The notes under the pieces: model-generated
The model's database searches: none
The model's input: only the letters and a program-made list of their open reading frames with translations
What the model was told of the DNA's origin: nothing
Part shown: piece after piece, positions 9,564-18,448 of the stretch
Layout: every line of letters starts with the position of its first letter
Numbering within the stretch: position 1 is the stretch's first letter
Position numbers and translations under genes: made by a program
NCBI RefSeq assembly: GCF_023051145.1
Contig: NZ_JALKFS010000005.1
Coordinates: 1,426,001-1,490,000, forward strand
Length of the DNA: 64,000 bases
DNA from: Williamsia sp. DF01-3
Lineage (GTDB): Bacteria; Actinomycetota; Actinomycetes; Mycobacteriales; Mycobacteriaceae
Direction: 5' to 3'

Positions 9564-11633
9564 TCATGCGCAGGTTGTATCCCCGGCGTTCGTGACCGTG
9601 AGGTCGTTGGGCAACTCGTCTGTTCCCGACTCGCGTGGCAGTTCGGCAACGGTGATCTGGCTTCCGGCGAGAGCCGGCGACCCCGGGTTCCCGCTGTAGT
9701 CGCTGCCGACGATGACCTCGATACCCGACTGCACGGTGTTGTCCGCCTGGATGCTCGCCCCGGGGAACAACTGTGCAACGGTGGCCGCCGCAGCCTGTTG
9801 CCCTTCGCCGTACCTCACGACGGTGTCGGTGCGGTTCTCGGAGGCGTCGGCAACACCCTGGACGCCGAAACCCTGATTGGCCAGACTCTCGGCGATGCCG
9901 GTGGCAACTCCGGCGGAACCGGTGCCGTTGAGCACCCGCATGCTGACCGAATACGGATCCAGCGCGCTGACGGTGACGTCTGCCGGACGCGAGGGCGTCG
10001 AAGAAGTTGTTGTGCTGGTTGTTGTTCCGGCCGGTTTCTCTTCCTTCTCTCCGGGCAGCGGTTCGTCGTTGATGATCGCGTCGAAGATCGCACGGATGTC
10101 GGCATCACGGGGGATCTCGTTGCCCGAGCCGTCTTCGGCCGTGCCCGAGGTGGGGACGGTGAGGAAGGTGACGCGGCCGGCGTCGAGCCCTTGCATCGAC
10201 TGGGCCAATTGGAGAAGGTCGTCGGTGTTCACCTGATCGACGAAGCTGTTCTGGATGAAGGTGTCGACGATGCCGTTCAGCGTCGCGGGATTGGACAAGA
10301 CCTTGCTGGAGAGCGCTCCGCGCAGCAGCGACGAGAGGAACAGCTGCTGGCGTTTGATGCGCCCGTAGTCACCGTTGCCCTCGGTGTCGATGGTGCGGGC
10401 GCGTACGTAATTGAGGGCAGCTTTACCGCGGATCTTCTGCTTACCGGGCTTGGTGAGGATGGGGCCCAGCTCGAAATCGTTGAGCGGGACCGGCGAGCAG
10501 ACCTCGACACCACCGATCTTGTTCACGACCTTCTCGAATCCCGAGAAGTCCATCGCGATGAAGTGGTTGATGTTCAGGCCGCTGATGGCGGTGAGTGTGT
10601 CGACGATGCACTTGGGGCCGCCGTCGCCATAGGCGGTGTTGAGCTTGGCGCCCGTCTCGGCGGGCACGATCTGGCCGGTGTATTCGCCCTTGTCGTTGTC
10701 CCACGTTGTGCACTCGGGACGGTTGATCTGCAGGTCCCGCGGGAAACTCACCGCGACCACGCGGCTGCGGTCGGCCGGGATGTTCACGAGGATCACCGTG
10801 TCCGACCTGGCACCGCCGGCGTCCTCGGTGGTACCGGCGCCGATCTGCCCGTTCTTTCCCGACCGGGTGTCGGTGCCGACGATCAGGTAGGTTTCGTCGC
10901 CGGTCTGCAGTTCTTTGCCGCGGATCTCGCTGTTGTCCGGGTTGACGGCATCGACGATGTTCCAGTTGCCGTCTTTGACCTTCTGGTAGCCCCATACCGC
11001 GCCCGTGCCCAGGAGTGTCATGACGCAGGCGAGAGCGAGGAGGACTCGGCCACCCATCCGGGCATTCCTGGTCAGCGCGGCTCGATCGCGGCCCTTGGGC
11101 GTCGCGGCATGTCTGCGGCCGCGGGCCGTACCCGCGCCGGATTCGGGAACCACCGCCGGCTGAACACGGTCGGCCACGCTGTCGTGCGACGGGTCCGGAT
11201 CCGGCTCGGGATCGGCGGAGAGGTAGACGGGTGGGTCGTCCTTGGCGGCCGGGATGACCTCTGTCTGGGAGTCGTCGTCCCGTTGCGGAGGGTCGGTGCG
11301 CGCGAAGGGATGGCTCGGCGTGCCAGACGGGGAGGGCGGCCCACCGGCCGGACCGCGGCCGCCGCGTGGGTTGGGATCGGACGGGGGACCCGGATCCACC
11401 GCACGGCTGATGGTCTCGGTAGGGGCATCGGCGGGGCGGACGCGGCGTGGGCGCGGCGGCGGAACCGAAGGTCCGTCGGACGGAGGTGTCGAGGAACGGT
11501 CTGTCGAGGATCGGGGTTCGCCGGCCGGGGGCTGCGACGGCCCGTCGGAGGCGGCTCGAGACGAAGGGGATGGTGCGGCGCGTCCGGACGAGCCGGCGGC
11601 ATTCATCCGATTGAGTAGTTCCTGAACCGTCAA
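9564..11633 (-). CDS. LCP (LytR-CpsA-Psr) cell-wall ligase with LytR_C domain
   Basis: The protein has 689 residues and a TTG start. The N-terminus holds TVQELLNRMN, then a Pro/Ser/Asp-rich cytoplasmic region of about 190 residues, then one membrane helix (ALACVMTLLGTGAVWGY). The extracellular LCP domain contains LIVGTDTRSG, the Arg-rich VAVSFPRDLQI and the RARTIDTEGNGDYGRIKRQQ region. The C-terminal LytR_C domain is near 570-680. In mycolata this family joins arabinogalactan to peptidoglycan. It corresponds in position to Rv0822c. The small frame upstream ends inside its start codon. Confidence 0.88.
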   Translation of the reverse strand: MTVQELLNRMNAAGSSGRAAPSPSSRAASDGPSQPPAGEPRSSTDRSSTPPSDGPSVPPPRPRRVRPADAPTETISRAVDPGPPSDPNPRGGRGPAGGPPSPSGTPSHPFARTDPPQRDDDSQTEVIPAAKDDPPVYLSADPEPDPDPSHDSVADRVQPAVVPESGAGTARGRRHAATPKGRDRAALTRNARMGGRVLLALACVMTLLGTGAVWGYQKVKDGNWNIVDAVNPDNSEIRGKELQTGDETYLIVGTDTRSGKNGQIGAGTTEDAGGARSDTVILVNIPADRSRVVAVSFPRDLQINRPECTTWDNDKGEYTGQIVPAETGAKLNTAYGDGGPKCIVDTLTAISGLNINHFIAMDFSGFEKVVNKIGGVEVCSPVPLNDFELGPILTKPGKQKIRGKAALNYVRARTIDTEGNGDYGRIKRQQLFLSSLLRGALSSKVLSNPATLNGIVDTFIQNSFVDQVNTDDLLQLAQSMQGLDAGRVTFLTVPTSGTAEDGSGNEIPRDADIRAIFDAIINDEPLPGEKEEKPAGTTTSTTTSSTPSRPADVTVSALDPYSVSMRVLNGTGSAGVATGIAESLANQGFGVQGVADASENRTDTVVRYGEGQQAAAATVAQLFPGASIQADNTVQSGIEVIVGSDYSGNPGSPALAGSQITVAELPRESGTDELPNDLTVTNAGDTTCA

Positions 11634-11770
11634 TCGGCCCGCGGCGTCACGAGGCAGTTCCCGAGCGGGGGTTCACGGAGTACCTCATCCGATGGCGCGC
11701 CGAGCTGGCGGCGAATCAGATCGCGGCGTTCCTCGGGTGTGCGTCCCCGGAGCTCGTCGTCGCTGCTCAC
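11630..11770 (-). CDS. Putative 46-residue protein translationally coupled to the LCP gene
   Basis: The frame starts with a GTG at 11770, with GAAGGAAC about ten bases upstream, and encodes a charged, helical peptide (start SSDDELRGRTPEERRDLIRR). Its TGA overlaps the LCP TTG start as TTGA (11630-11633), the classic geometry of termination-reinitiation. It could be a real small protein or a leader that sets LCP translation. A competing ATG four bases upstream reads a poor frame. I recognise no family. Confidence 0.45.
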   Translation of the reverse strand: MSSDDELRGRTPEERRDLIRRQLGAPSDEVLREPPLGNCLVTPRAD

Positions 11771-11970
11771 TCATGTTCCTTCGGACTTCTGGGCACCGGG
11801 CTGTATCTCAGGCCCGTCGAAAAACATGTCGGCCGGGCAGGCGCGTTCACGATGATACTGGCCGAACCTGTATGTGCCTTGTTGCCGAGCGTTCGTCGGC
11901 CGTTGTTCTTGTGTACGAGTTCGGCAGCGTGAAACCGAGGTTTCCGGAACCGGTATTTCCATTGGTGGTG

Positions 11971-13143
11971 CTATCCGCCGGAATGCATGACCTCGGCGCC
12001 GTCGGGAACGCAGTCGTCGTCCGGGTCATCGAGCCAGCCGTGGGGGAGGGCCACGGCCGACGGCGACCCCTGCCGTCCGCGCGGACCATGGCCGTCGCGG
12101 GGAAAGGGCACGTCAGCGGGTAATTGGCCCACCATGTCGGCAAGTTGATCGACGGTCTCGACCAAGGCCATGTCGCGACGCAACTCCGAGCCGACGGGGA
12201 AACCGCGCAGATACCAGGCAACGTGTTTGCGGATTTCCCGCATGCCCTTGAACTCGCCGTGGTGATCGGCGAGCAGCTGTCCGTGCCGGACGATGATCTG
12301 CGCCACTTCGCCGAGCGTGGGGGCCGCCGGGGTGGGCAATCCGTTCAGTTCGGCGCTCAGTTCGGAGAACAGCCATGGCCGGCCGAGACATCCACGACCG
12401 ATGACCACGCCGTCGCAGCCGGTCTGATTCATCATCCGGGTGGCGTCGGCGGGCTCGAAGATGTCGCCGTTGCCGAGGACGGGCACGTCGGTCACGTGCT
12501 CCTTGAGTCGTGCGATCTCGTCCCAGTCGGCGCTCCCGGAATAGCGTTGCGAGGCCGTACGAGCATGCAGCGCAACAGCTTTCGCGCCCTCGGCGGCAGC
12601 GATCCGACCGGCGTCGAGGTGAGTGTGGTGCTCGTCGTCGATTCCGATGCGGAACTTGACGGTTACGGGGATGTCGGTGCCCTCGGTGGCGTGGACGGCA
12701 GCGGCGACGATGTTGGCGAACAGGCGGCGCTTGTAGGGGATGGCCGAGCCGCCGCCCTTGCGTGTCACCTTTGGCACCGGGCAGCCGAAGTTCATGTCGA
12801 TGTGGTCGGCGAGGTTCTCGTCGACGATCATCTTGGCCGCGGCATAGGTGTACTCGGGATCAACCGTGTAGAGCTGCATCGACCGCGGGTTCTCTTCCGG
12901 GGCGAACGTGGTCATGTGCATCGTGACCGGGTGGCGCTCCACAAGAGCGCGGGCCGTGACCATCTCACAGACGTAGAGACCGGCAACGGTCCCGGTCCGG
13001 GCGAGCTCGAGTTCACGGCACAACGTACGGAAGGCAACGTTGGTCACCCCGGCCATCGGAGCCAGGACCACCGGGCTGGAGAGCTCGATGGACCCGATGG
13101 ACAGTGCCGGGGTGGTGCGCGTGTCTGGCAGCAGGGCGGTCAG
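11971..13143 (-). CDS. dus: tRNA-dihydrouridine synthase
   Basis: This is a flavin-dependent reductase that makes dihydrouridine in tRNA. Key segments are VLAPMAGVTNVAFRTLC at the FMN site, NFGCPVPKVTRKGGGSA with the catalytic Cys, VTVKFRIG, and LGNGDIFEPADATRM. The first ordinary start (GTG, 13071) would cut into the opening beta-strand. The frame stays open upstream with the family-like LSIGSIELSSPVVLAPMAG, and GGAAAGG precedes a CTG at 13143, so I place the start there (390 residues). It corresponds to Rv0823c and lies 26 bp behind desA1. Confidence 0.9.
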   Translation of the reverse strand: MTALLPDTRTTPALSIGSIELSSPVVLAPMAGVTNVAFRTLCRELELARTGTVAGLYVCEMVTARALVERHPVTMHMTTFAPEENPRSMQLYTVDPEYTYAAAKMIVDENLADHIDMNFGCPVPKVTRKGGGSAIPYKRRLFANIVAAAVHATEGTDIPVTVKFRIGIDDEHHTHLDAGRIAAAEGAKAVALHARTASQRYSGSADWDEIARLKEHVTDVPVLGNGDIFEPADATRMMNQTGCDGVVIGRGCLGRPWLFSELSAELNGLPTPAAPTLGEVAQIIVRHGQLLADHHGEFKGMREIRKHVAWYLRGFPVGSELRRDMALVETVDQLADMVGQLPADVPFPRDGHGPRGRQGSPSAVALPHGWLDDPDDDCVPDGAEVMHSGG

Positions 13144-13169
13144 GATGTGGCCTTTCCGAGAAGTCGCCG

Positions 13170-14162
13170 CTAGGAAGCGGCGCGGGCCTTTTCGCGCTTG
13201 GCCGCTTCGCGAGCGAGTGCGCGGTCACGCATCTCTTCGAACTTGATGGTGTCTGAGGCCAGCTTGTCGAGGAACGCGGCCAGCTCTTCGCGGGTCTTCT
13301 CGCCCTCCGCGCTGAAGTCCTCGCGCTCGAAGATGTTCCACTTGCGCAGGACGGGCTGGATGACCTCTTCGAGGTGCTGACGCAGGTCGTAGATGCCGTG
13401 CTTGGCCATGAGGACGCCGTTGCGACGGAAGTTCGGCATGCCGAGGCCGGGCATCTGGAAGTTGGAGACCACTTCGTAGATCGCTCGGATGGTCTGGTCG
13501 GGGGAGATGTCGAGGCCGGCACCGCAGATGTTGCGGTAGAACACCATGTGCAGGTTCTCGTCGGCGGCGATGCGCTGGAGCATGCGGTCGGCGATCGGGT
13601 CGTTGCAGGCCTTGCCGGTGTTGCGGTGCGAGACCCGCGTCGCGAGTTCCTGGAAGGTCACATACGCCACCGAACGCAGCAGTCCGGCGCTGGTCTCGCC
13701 GAGTTCTTCAGCTCGCTTACCCGCGGTCGCGAGTGAGGAGAAGCCGTTTGTCATATGGATCATGCGAGCTTCTTCGAGGGCGACGGGATCGACGCCGCGG
13801 GTGACCACCAGGTAGTCGCGCATCGCGATGCCGTGGCGGTTCTCTTCGGCGGTCCAGCGTCCGACCCAGTGGCCCCACGCGTCGTCCATCGAGAAGTTCT
13901 CCGCGATCTCGCGGTGATAGGACGGCAGGTTGTCCTCGGTCAGGAGGTTGGTGACCATCGCGGCCTTGGCCACGTCGTCGAGCCTCGACTGCTCCGGATC
14001 CCAGTCGACACCACCGAGAGCCGCGAAGTTCTGCCCTTCGTCCCAGGGGACGTAGTCATGCGGGTTCCAGTCCTTGGCAAGGCGCAGATGGCGATTGACG
14101 TTTTCCTCGGCCACCGGCTCCAGTTCTTTCAAGAGCTCCAGTTGAGTCAACTCGCGGGCCAT
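13170..14162 (-). CDS. desA1: Acyl-ACP desaturase DesA1-type (diiron)
   Basis: The protein has 330 residues, and GGAGGAAT precedes the ATG. It has the two carboxylate-His motifs of soluble diiron desaturases: EENRHGIAMRDYL near 127 and DENLHMVFYRN near 213. In mycobacteria DesA1 (Rv0824c) desaturates long-chain acyl-ACP for mycolic acid synthesis. It lies upstream of dus on the same strand, so co-transcription is likely. Confidence 0.92.
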   Translation of the reverse strand: MARELTQLELLKELEPVAEENVNRHLRLAKDWNPHDYVPWDEGQNFAALGGVDWDPEQSRLDDVAKAAMVTNLLTEDNLPSYHREIAENFSMDDAWGHWVGRWTAEENRHGIAMRDYLVVTRGVDPVALEEARMIHMTNGFSSLATAGKRAEELGETSAGLLRSVAYVTFQELATRVSHRNTGKACNDPIADRMLQRIAADENLHMVFYRNICGAGLDISPDQTIRAIYEVVSNFQMPGLGMPNFRRNGVLMAKHGIYDLRQHLEEVIQPVLRKWNIFEREDFSAEGEKTREELAAFLDKLASDTIKFEEMRDRALAREAAKREKARAAS

Positions 14163-14244
14163 TAGTTATTCCTCCAAGAACGGCTAGGCGTGATAAGGGT
14201 CCAGGCTACGGGAACGCACTACCGCCACCCAAGTTCTTCGCGCC

Positions 14245-14274
14245 GGCGCGAGGGTGTGTCGAACCCCTCGCGCC
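14245..14274 (-). terminator. Inverted repeat between SnoaL-like gene and desA1
   Basis: A perfect 10-bp stem GGCGCGAGGG / CCCTCGCGCC has a 10-base loop. It lies in the 259-bp gap (14163-14421) between two minus-strand genes. No T-tract follows on the minus strand, so it may be an L-shaped terminator for the upstream gene or a desA1 leader structure. Nothing else is visible in this gap. Confidence 0.45.
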
Positions 14275-14421
14275 ACTGGATCGCTGCTGGTCAGTCGTGG
14301 CTTGGTTACTGCTCGAACTGAGTGCCCCGATGGTCCCCGTGTGTGGTGCATCTTACTGACGTGATGCGAATCCGCCCAGAAAAACTGAACTACCAATCTA
14401 TTGTTGGCAGCGAGCGATCCT

Positions 14422-14922
14422 TCAGAAGTACTTGCCCACCGTGTCGAGCCATCTACCGGCCTCGTCGGTCAGGTTCCCCAGCTCCTGTGCCCTATGACAC
14501 CAGGCTTTGGCTGCCTGAGCAAACTCCATCGGGTTGTAGACGTCCTCTTCCTTGGACCAGAGCCCGTCGCCGGCGTACGTCAGGATCGTGATGTTGGTGG
14601 CCGTGAACAACGAACCGTCGCCGGGGTCGCGCAGGGGGTTGTCGATCTCGCAGATCACCCGGTCGGTCTCTTGGTCGATCACATGCCACAGTGCCGGGAA
14701 GGCGACCATGTGACTGCCCGGGAACCGGCCCATGGTCTTGATCACCCAGGTGCGGATCTCTTCGCGCCCCTTGAAGGTGCCCATGGCGTGTTCGACGTAG
14801 TCGGCATCGTCGGTGAACTGCTCGGCCCAGGGGTTCCAGTCGTGGGTTTCGGCAACCTGCTCGACCATCTTCTCGAACCGGGCGAACTCGCTCTCGAGTT
14901 CGGCGCGACTGAAGCGCCCCAT
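14422..14922 (-). CDS. SnoaL-like / NTF2-fold protein
   Basis: The protein has 166 residues. It is an alpha+beta cone-fold (NTF2-like) protein: an N-terminal helix (SRAELESEFARFEKMVEQVA), then WAEQFTDDADYVEHAMGTF and GREEIRTWV, the normal SnoaL-like core. Relatives bind or isomerise small hydrophobic ligands, and no specific substrate can be named. It overlaps the upstream secreted-protein gene by one base (TGATG), so the two are one transcript. Confidence 0.7.
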   Translation of the reverse strand: MGRFSRAELESEFARFEKMVEQVAETHDWNPWAEQFTDDADYVEHAMGTFKGREEIRTWVIKTMGRFPGSHMVAFPALWHVIDQETDRVICEIDNPLRDPGDGSLFTATNITILTYAGDGLWSKEEDVYNPMEFAQAAKAWCHRAQELGNLTDEAGRWLDTVGKYF

Positions 14923-15392
14923 CAGAATCCGTCACCGGGGGCGATGGTGATGGTCGCGTCGATGCGTTGGATCAGGCAATCGCCGTTGAACCGGAAGGTC
15001 TCGTCCACGGCGGCATCGGCCACATTGAGGTCGCCGACTCCATATTCGAGGTCGTAGATCACCCGGACCGAGTCGCCGCTGCCCGACCACTGTTCGTTGT
15101 CCAGCGAGGTGATGCCGCTGTATTGCAGATGTAGAGCGAGTTCGGCCTTCATCACGTCGCCGGAGAACCCGGTCTGCAGCCCGTTCTCGAATCGGACCAC
15201 GTTGTCGGCAAGGGGGACGTCGTAGGCGTACGAGGGGTCGACGAGCGCATCGAGGTAGGTCTGGGCGCCGGCCACGCGATCGGCCGCAGTGCATGTACCG
15301 GCGGGGGAGGCGGAAGCGGCGCCCGCGCCTGCGGACACCGTGGCGCCCACCGCCGCGACACAGACCAGTACCCGGACAACGTCAGATTTCAT
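14922..15392 (-). CDS. Secreted small protein with NTF2-like core
   Basis: The protein has 156 residues. A clear Sec signal peptide (VRVLVCVAAVGATVSAGAGA) ends near residue 29 at SAS-P. The mature part has two Cys residues (GTCTAADR and NGDCLIQR) likely to form a disulfide and resembles an NTF2-like domain (VAGAQTYLDALVDPSYAYDV). It is coupled to the cytosolic SnoaL-like gene by a TGATG overlap. The function is unknown. Confidence 0.6.
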   Translation of the reverse strand: MKSDVVRVLVCVAAVGATVSAGAGAASASPAGTCTAADRVAGAQTYLDALVDPSYAYDVPLADNVVRFENGLQTGFSGDVMKAELALHLQYSGITSLDNEQWSGSGDSVRVIYDLEYGVGDLNVADAAVDETFRFNGDCLIQRIDATITIAPGDGF

Positions 15393-15548
15393 GGCGCTGA
15401 GCGTATTTGCCGAACCGTGTCACGCGGGCTGTTTTGGCGTGATCGGTCAGACGGTGTAATCGGGCTCCGAGATCTGGTCTGCCCCAGTCTGTGGTGGCTA
15501 CTATCTGCTCAGCTCACCGACCATGGGTGAGAGGTGGAAGGGCATGAG

Positions 15549-17540
15549 ATGAGCGTGGCGATCGGTTCCTACATCGGTGGCTATCAAATTCTGGAGCTGC
15601 TCGGCCGCGGCGGGATGGGGGAGGTGTACAAGGCCCAGCACCCCCGGTTGCCGAGAGCCGATGCCATCAAGTTGCTGAACAACACCTACGGCAGCGACCC
15701 CGACACCCGGGCTCGGTTCGAGCGGGAAGCGGATCTGGTCGCCCCACTCAGTCACCCGAACCTGGTGAACGTGCTGGACCGAGGTACTCACGAGGGTCAG
15801 CTGTGGATTGCGATGGAGTTCGTGTCGGGTACCGACGCGGCACACATGTTGATCGACGGACCGTTGCATCCGCGACTTGCGGTGCAGATCATCTCCGAGG
15901 TCGCCGACGGACTGGACTACGCGCACCGCAAGGGGCTGTTGCACCGCGACGTCAAGCCCGGGAACATCCTGATCACGCCAGGTGCCGATCCGATGAACCC
16001 GGATGCGGTGAAACTCACCGACTTCGGCATCGCGCGGATGGCGCAAGAGACCGACAGCAGTCTCACGTCGGTGGGGATGACGGTGGGCACGCTGCGGTAC
16101 AGCGCACCTGAACAGATCGGCGGCGAGGAGATCGACCACCGTGCCGACGTGTACGCGCTTGGTTGCACGCTCTACGAGTTGCTCACCGCGACAGCACCTT
16201 TCGACGCCCCCACCAGTCAAGGCCTGATGGCGGCGCACATGTTCAACGCCCCGCCCAACCCGGCGGCCGTCAATCCCGCGGTGCCGGCGGCGATGGCTTC
16301 GGTGATCGCCAGGGCTATGGCCAAGAAACCCGCTGACCGTTTCGACAGCGCCCGCGAGCTGGCCGATGCCGCACTGGAAGCGCTGCAAGGCGGTGGGGCG
16401 CCGCAGAGCACGCGCGCACAGAGCGCTTTTGTGCCCATACCGGTCAAACCCGTTGTGCCGCCGACGAATGCCCCGCGGTCGGCCGCTGCGGTGACCTTCC
16501 CTCCGGCCGCGACGCCCGGGCCCGTGCCGTCCAACCCGTACCAACCGGGACCGTATCCCTCCGCCCCCGGACAGTCCACTCCCGGACAGCCCGCGGCCCC
16601 GCACTCGTCACCGCAGCACTTCACTCCCCAGCATTCTTCGCCGGGTCAGTCGAACCCGTATCAGGGGGCGGGCCAGGGATACCCGGGGATGGCGTCGAGT
16701 GGACAACGTCCGGCCTACGCGGGCACCGGACCCGCGGCGCCCCCGACGCCGAACGGTCCGTGGTTCACCCGCCCTGCGGTGCTCGCCGGGCCGGTGGTGG
16801 TGCTCGCGGTGGTGCTCGGTGTGATTGCCGCCACGCTGATCACCGGCGGCGGCAGTGCGCTGGCTGCGCCGCAGAAGCCCGCCGTCGAACTGGCCGCAGA
16901 GTCCGTGGACATCAGTTGGTCCGCGGTGGACGGCGCGTCCGAGTACGTTCTGCGGCAAGGTGATTCGGTCATCTATGTCGGGGACAAAACCGAGTATGCA
17001 CAACCCATGCCGTTGCCGGGTACGTACTCGTACACGGTGTCGGCGCGATCGGGCGACCGGGATGAATCGTCCTATAGCCCGGCGAGTGACGAGGTCGCGG
17101 TGGCGCAACGGTGGCACGGTCTGGAACAGATGGCGTCCACCTTCGGGGAGATCGTCGGCCCGAGCCCGTTGTCCACCGACACCTTCGGGCAAGAAGCGTG
17201 CTGGGGCGGCACGGGCAGTGTCGACCAGGAGATCCCGAAGACGGGCGTCATCTTCTGCCGCGACGCCGCTGCCACCTACACAGTGCAGCTGCGGCAGTTC
17301 CCGTCTCGCCAGGTCCGCGACGAGTATCTGGACAGTCTCAACTTGAAGACGTCGTCGGTGACCACCGATCAGGGCGCCGACGGCACCCTCTATCAGGGCA
17401 ACGGCCCGACCAGTGACTGGGCGGGTACCGCGATCCTGGCCTTCGATGACACCGATCGTGAGGTGTACGACTTGAGCGTCACCATGGAGAGCGGCAAAGA
17501 CGCCGACGCCGTGGCCCTGTTGGACAGGCTTCCGCTGTGA
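15549..17540 (+). CDS. Transmembrane Ser/Thr protein kinase (Pkn family)
   Basis: I take the ATG at 15549, with GGAAGGG seven bases upstream; a GTG at 15534 is less likely. Kinase domain about 6-265: Gly loop LGRGGMGEVYKA, AIKLL, HRDVKPGNILI, DFGIARM, GTLRYSAPEQ. A Pro/Gln/Ser-rich linker follows (about 280-405), then one membrane helix (GPVVVLAVVLGVIAATLI). The extracellular part of about 225 residues starts with an FN3-like repeat (VDISWSAVDGASEYVLRQG). It is a mycobacterial-style receptor kinase. The stop overlaps the next gene (GTGA), which repeats the extracellular architecture. Confidence 0.88.
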   Translation: MSVAIGSYIGGYQILELLGRGGMGEVYKAQHPRLPRADAIKLLNNTYGSDPDTRARFEREADLVAPLSHPNLVNVLDRGTHEGQLWIAMEFVSGTDAAHMLIDGPLHPRLAVQIISEVADGLDYAHRKGLLHRDVKPGNILITPGADPMNPDAVKLTDFGIARMAQETDSSLTSVGMTVGTLRYSAPEQIGGEEIDHRADVYALGCTLYELLTATAPFDAPTSQGLMAAHMFNAPPNPAAVNPAVPAAMASVIARAMAKKPADRFDSARELADAALEALQGGGAPQSTRAQSAFVPIPVKPVVPPTNAPRSAAAVTFPPAATPGPVPSNPYQPGPYPSAPGQSTPGQPAAPHSSPQHFTPQHSSPGQSNPYQGAGQGYPGMASSGQRPAYAGTGPAAPPTPNGPWFTRPAVLAGPVVVLAVVLGVIAATLITGGGSALAAPQKPAVELAAESVDISWSAVDGASEYVLRQGDSVIYVGDKTEYAQPMPLPGTYSYTVSARSGDRDESSYSPASDEVAVAQRWHGLEQMASTFGEIVGPSPLSTDTFGQEACWGGTGSVDQEIPKTGVIFCRDAAATYTVQLRQFPSRQVRDEYLDSLNLKTSSVTTDQGADGTLYQGNGPTSDWAGTAILAFDDTDREVYDLSVTMESGKDADAVALLDRLPL

Positions 17541-18352
17541 AGCGCTGGGGATGGCCCCTGCTGGTGGTCGCCGGGGTGGTGGCGCTGATTCTCGCGTTCA
17601 CCATCACCTACTTCGTGCGGGGTGCCGGCAATTCGGTGTCGAGTCCGGGGACGGTCACGGCCAGTGCCGAGGGCCCTGTGGTGAATGTCAGCTGGAAGTC
17701 GGCGTCAGGAGCCGATTCCTATCTGCTCAGTCGGGGTGAGGCGGTGGTGTACTCGGGCCCGGCCACCGAGTTCACCGACATCTCGGCGGTGGCTCCTTCA
17801 GGCGGCGACCGGGTGGAGTACCGGGTGCGGGCGGTGGACGACAAGGGCCGCGTGTCCGAACCGAGCGCTTCGGCGTCGGTCGAGGTGGGCTCCGGGTGGG
17901 GGCTGTATGCGGAGTCGGCCCAACGGTTGCCCGAGCTGTTACCGGCGGGACCCGACGAGCAGGGCTACAACGGCATGCGATGCGAGACACGGATGGATGC
18001 CGTGCCGCCGGAGGAAGGTGACGGGCCAGACGGATCGGGCGAGCAGTTCATCAAGGCGGGATTCCGCTGTGTCCTGGACTCCGGTGGTGAGCAGTACGAC
18101 CTGTGGACCGACTTCTATGTCACACCCGAGGCGCTCGAGAGCCGGATGGACGACATCCGCGGTTTCGACGGGGTGACCAGCACAACGTGGCAGAACGGGC
18201 GGGCGGTCAGCGGTGGCGGCGGGGACGAGCCACGATGGATGGCGCTGACGGTCGATGGTATGCCCGACGTGTACATCGAACTCTCCGCCGTGGACAAGGC
18301 CACCACGTCCGATCAGCTCGTCGATGCGGTGAACAGCCTGCCCGTGGGCTGA
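17537..18352 (+). CDS. Membrane-anchored companion of the upstream kinase, FN3-like ectodomain
   Basis: The protein has 271 residues: one N-terminal membrane helix (WPLLVVAGVVALILAFTITYF) and an extracellular region that starts with an FN3-like repeat (VVNVSWKSASGADSYLLSRG), close in pattern to that of the upstream kinase. It lacks a kinase domain. The GTG start overlaps the kinase stop by 4 bp, so it is co-translated. A co-receptor, ligand sink or regulator of the kinase is plausible. This is inferred from order and similarity only. Confidence 0.65.
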   Translation: MKRWGWPLLVVAGVVALILAFTITYFVRGAGNSVSSPGTVTASAEGPVVNVSWKSASGADSYLLSRGEAVVYSGPATEFTDISAVAPSGGDRVEYRVRAVDDKGRVSEPSASASVEVGSGWGLYAESAQRLPELLPAGPDEQGYNGMRCETRMDAVPPEEGDGPDGSGEQFIKAGFRCVLDSGGEQYDLWTDFYVTPEALESRMDDIRGFDGVTSTTWQNGRAVSGGGGDEPRWMALTVDGMPDVYIELSAVDKATTSDQLVDAVNSLPVG

Positions 18353-18448
18353 CCACCACCGCGGAAAAATCCTGAAAGCGCACCTCGTCGCAGCCGAGCG
18401 GCGTTACGCTCCCGCGAAGCACGGCAATGAAGCCGGAGGGGGCTTGTT

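Noticed and set aside
9528-11618. A 696-codon open frame on the plus strand opposite the LCP gene
   Set aside because: The LCP protein has clear family motifs on the other strand; the plus frame is Arg/Gly-rich without any recognisable segment.
12124-13173. A 349-codon plus-strand frame opposite dus
   Set aside because: Dus motifs on the minus strand are unambiguous; the plus frame is low-complexity Gly/His/Val-rich.
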